Source: Leptolyngbya sp. FACHB-261 (GTDB lineage: Bacteria; Cyanobacteriota; Cyanobacteriia; FACHB-261). Taken from it: 64,000 bases of DNA. The stretch covers positions 310,001 to 374,000 of the forward strand of contig NZ_JACJPL010000015.1 in NCBI RefSeq assembly GCF_014696065.1. Direction: 5' to 3'. The translations under genes were made by a program, and so were the position numbers. The notes beneath the pieces were generated by a model. That model was not told where the DNA came from. It searched no databases and saw only the letters and a list, made by a program, of their open reading frames with translations. This document shows positions 62,898 through 64,000 of the stretch, in pieces. Within the stretch, counting starts at the first letter, position 1. Each line of letters begins with the position of its first letter.

Positions 62898-63647
62898 ATG
62901 ACCCAAACCCAGCGCTTAGACCCAGCCGATACAACCACTGTATCGATGCTAGAGGTTAGTAACCTCGACGTTTATTACGGCCAGAGTCACATTCTTCGCA
63001 ATGTCGAGTTGGTGGTGCCTCAAGGCAAAATGGTTTGCCTGATCGGGCGCAATGGTGTTGGCAAAACCACCCTGCTCAAAACTGTGATGGGCTTGCTGAA
63101 TCCACGGCAGGGGGTGATCCGTTTGGGTGGTCAAAACATCACCCGCCTCAGGCCTGATCAACGGGCTAAGCAGGGGATTGGTTATGTCCCGCAGGGACGC
63201 GAAGTTATTCCTCGGCTGACAGTGTTTGAGAATTTATTACTGGGTCTGGAAGCCCGGAGCGGTCGAGGGAGCAGCACGAGAACAGTCCCCGATGAGATCT
63301 TTGAACTCTTTCCAGTCTTGCGGACCATGTTGGGTCGAATGGGTGGCGATCTGAGCGGTGGGCAGCAGCAGCAACTTGCCATTGCTCGGGCACTAATGTC
63401 GTCGCCACGCCTATTGGTGCTCGACGAGCCGACCGAAGGCATTCAACCCTCGATCATTCTGGAAATTGAGTCTGCTGTGCGTCAGATTATCAAAACCCAC
63501 AATATCTCGGTTTTGCTTGTTGAGCAGCATTTGCATTTTGCGCGTCAGGCCGACATCTATTACGCCATGCAAAAGGGAGCCATCGTCGCATCAGGAACGA
63601 CCGATGAACTCTCCAATGACGTTATCCAACGTTTTCTGGCGGTTTAA
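62898..63647 (+). CDS. urtE: Urea ABC transporter ATPase UrtE
   Basis: 249 residues, directly abutting urtD. Walker A GRNGVGKTTL, signature LSGGQQQQLAIAR, Walker B LLVLDEPTEGIQP and VLLVEQHLHFARQ, as in LivF-type ATPases. An internal ATG (MLEVSNLDVYY, 62946) is an alternative start. Confidence 0.95.
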   Translation: MTQTQRLDPADTTTVSMLEVSNLDVYYGQSHILRNVELVVPQGKMVCLIGRNGVGKTTLLKTVMGLLNPRQGVIRLGGQNITRLRPDQRAKQGIGYVPQGREVIPRLTVFENLLLGLEARSGRGSSTRTVPDEIFELFPVLRTMLGRMGGDLSGGQQQQLAIARALMSSPRLLVLDEPTEGIQPSIILEIESAVRQIIKTHNISVLLVEQHLHFARQADIYYAMQKGAIVASGTTDELSNDVIQRFLAV

Positions 63648-63945
63648 AGTGTAACTCCAACGGGATAAACCCAAGCAATCACCCGAGGGTTGCACTCAAA
63701 GCCCATAACACAGACAAGCAAAGGCAAGCCAGCATAAACTATGCATAAACACTAGATCAAAATCATTAACTCTTTCTTAAATCCATTGGTGCTTTTAAGT
63801 AGCTTGTGACCTGTTGCTCAGTTGTTGATTAAGGTCAGGAAGTAGTAGTATACGTTGTTACACTCTGGCAGCTACTGCAATGTTAAGGATGTTGTCGAGT
63901 GTAACGAAGTGAACGGCAGAATGGAACATTAGAGAGTTAACTAAC
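63648..63945. other. Spacer with a possible second NtcA site
   Basis: GTA-N8-TAC at 63848-63861, with a weak -10 candidate near 63883-63890. A short tandem duplication GCATAAAC lies at about 63732-63750. No gene is seen before the frame at 63946. The consensus alone is expected by chance every few kilobases, so this rests on context. Confidence 0.35.
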
Positions 63946-64000
63946 ATGCTTAAGAAATTACAGAATTCTCGTACCTTCGTGACAGGAATGCCACGGGTAG
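63946..64000 (+). CDS. Start of an unidentified gene, cut by the right edge
   Basis: ATG 63946 opens a frame to the window end: MLKKLQNSRTFVTGMPRV. Only 18 codons are visible. The upstream AGAGAG is a weak ribosome-binding site. No identity can be given. Confidence 0.5.
   Translation, partial: MLKKLQNSRTFVTGMPRV

Overview
The window reads as chromosomal DNA of a cyanobacterium with moderate G+C. The evidence is a high-light-inducible protein gene, an HpsA-type pseudopilin, an EGY-like site-2 protease, CofG for the deazaflavin cofactor, a cyanobacterial LpxB-related protein, DUF4330 and complete urtABCDE genes behind an NtcA-type promoter. HpsA is typical of filamentous, gliding forms, so a filamentous organism is likely, but this is inference. 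I saw no tRNA, rRNA, CRISPR array, prophage or intact insertion sequence.

Layout. 0-2 kb: an hpsA-like gene on the minus strand that runs off the left edge. 2.4-25 kb: mostly core and housekeeping genes (rpmB, cofG, dps, parA plus a small partner, tsaC and tsaB of the t6A pathway, def, polX, wecB, an LpxB-related gene), interspersed with signalling proteins (one full and one degenerate histidine kinase), a phospholipase-D-like lipoprotein, TPR and peptidoglycan-binding proteins, a thioredoxin-like protein and a site-2 protease. 25.5-32 kb: a high-light-inducible gene with a clear terminator, a PIN-like membrane protein, a GNAT enzyme, a divergent LuxR/MAPEG pair, a pentapeptide-repeat membrane protein and a B12-binding radical SAM protein.

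32.1-42.1 kb is the most interesting part. Five minus-strand genes look like a compact cyanobacterial alginate (polymannuronate) locus. In transcription order they encode an Alg44/HlyD-like membrane-fusion protein, an Alg8-like mannuronan synthase carrying an extra C-terminal beta-helix domain, an AlgD-like GDP-mannose 6-dehydrogenase, a PL14-type lyase-like secreted protein, and a 1094-residue protein with two AlgE-type mannuronan C5-epimerase modules (YGFDPHE/YGLDPHE and RHG(I/F)NVVT motifs). Together they could make GDP-mannuronate, polymerise it, export it, epimerise it and trim it. I know of no characterised cyanobacterial alginate system, and the domain architectures differ from Pseudomonas and Azotobacter.

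42.1-43.8 kb is a long non-coding stretch with strong inverted repeats. 43.8-50.3 kb is an accessory zone: a coiled-coil membrane protein, a zinc-ribbon protein, a creatininase-family enzyme, a Uma2 nuclease, a VapBC toxin-antitoxin pair, an unknown helical protein, a PD-(D/E)XK-like protein and a TIR-domain remnant. 50.6-56.7 kb: a CocE-type hydrolase, a large PlsC-type acyltransferase, TenA and small conserved proteins. 56.8-58.2 kb: aroF preceded by a structured leader that ends in an intrinsic terminator. 58.2-63.7 kb: urtABCDE for urea uptake, with the start of one more gene at the right edge.

A pattern running through the window is the presence of short two-copy tandem duplications (10-15 bp) in intergenic spacers, often just upstream of a gene.
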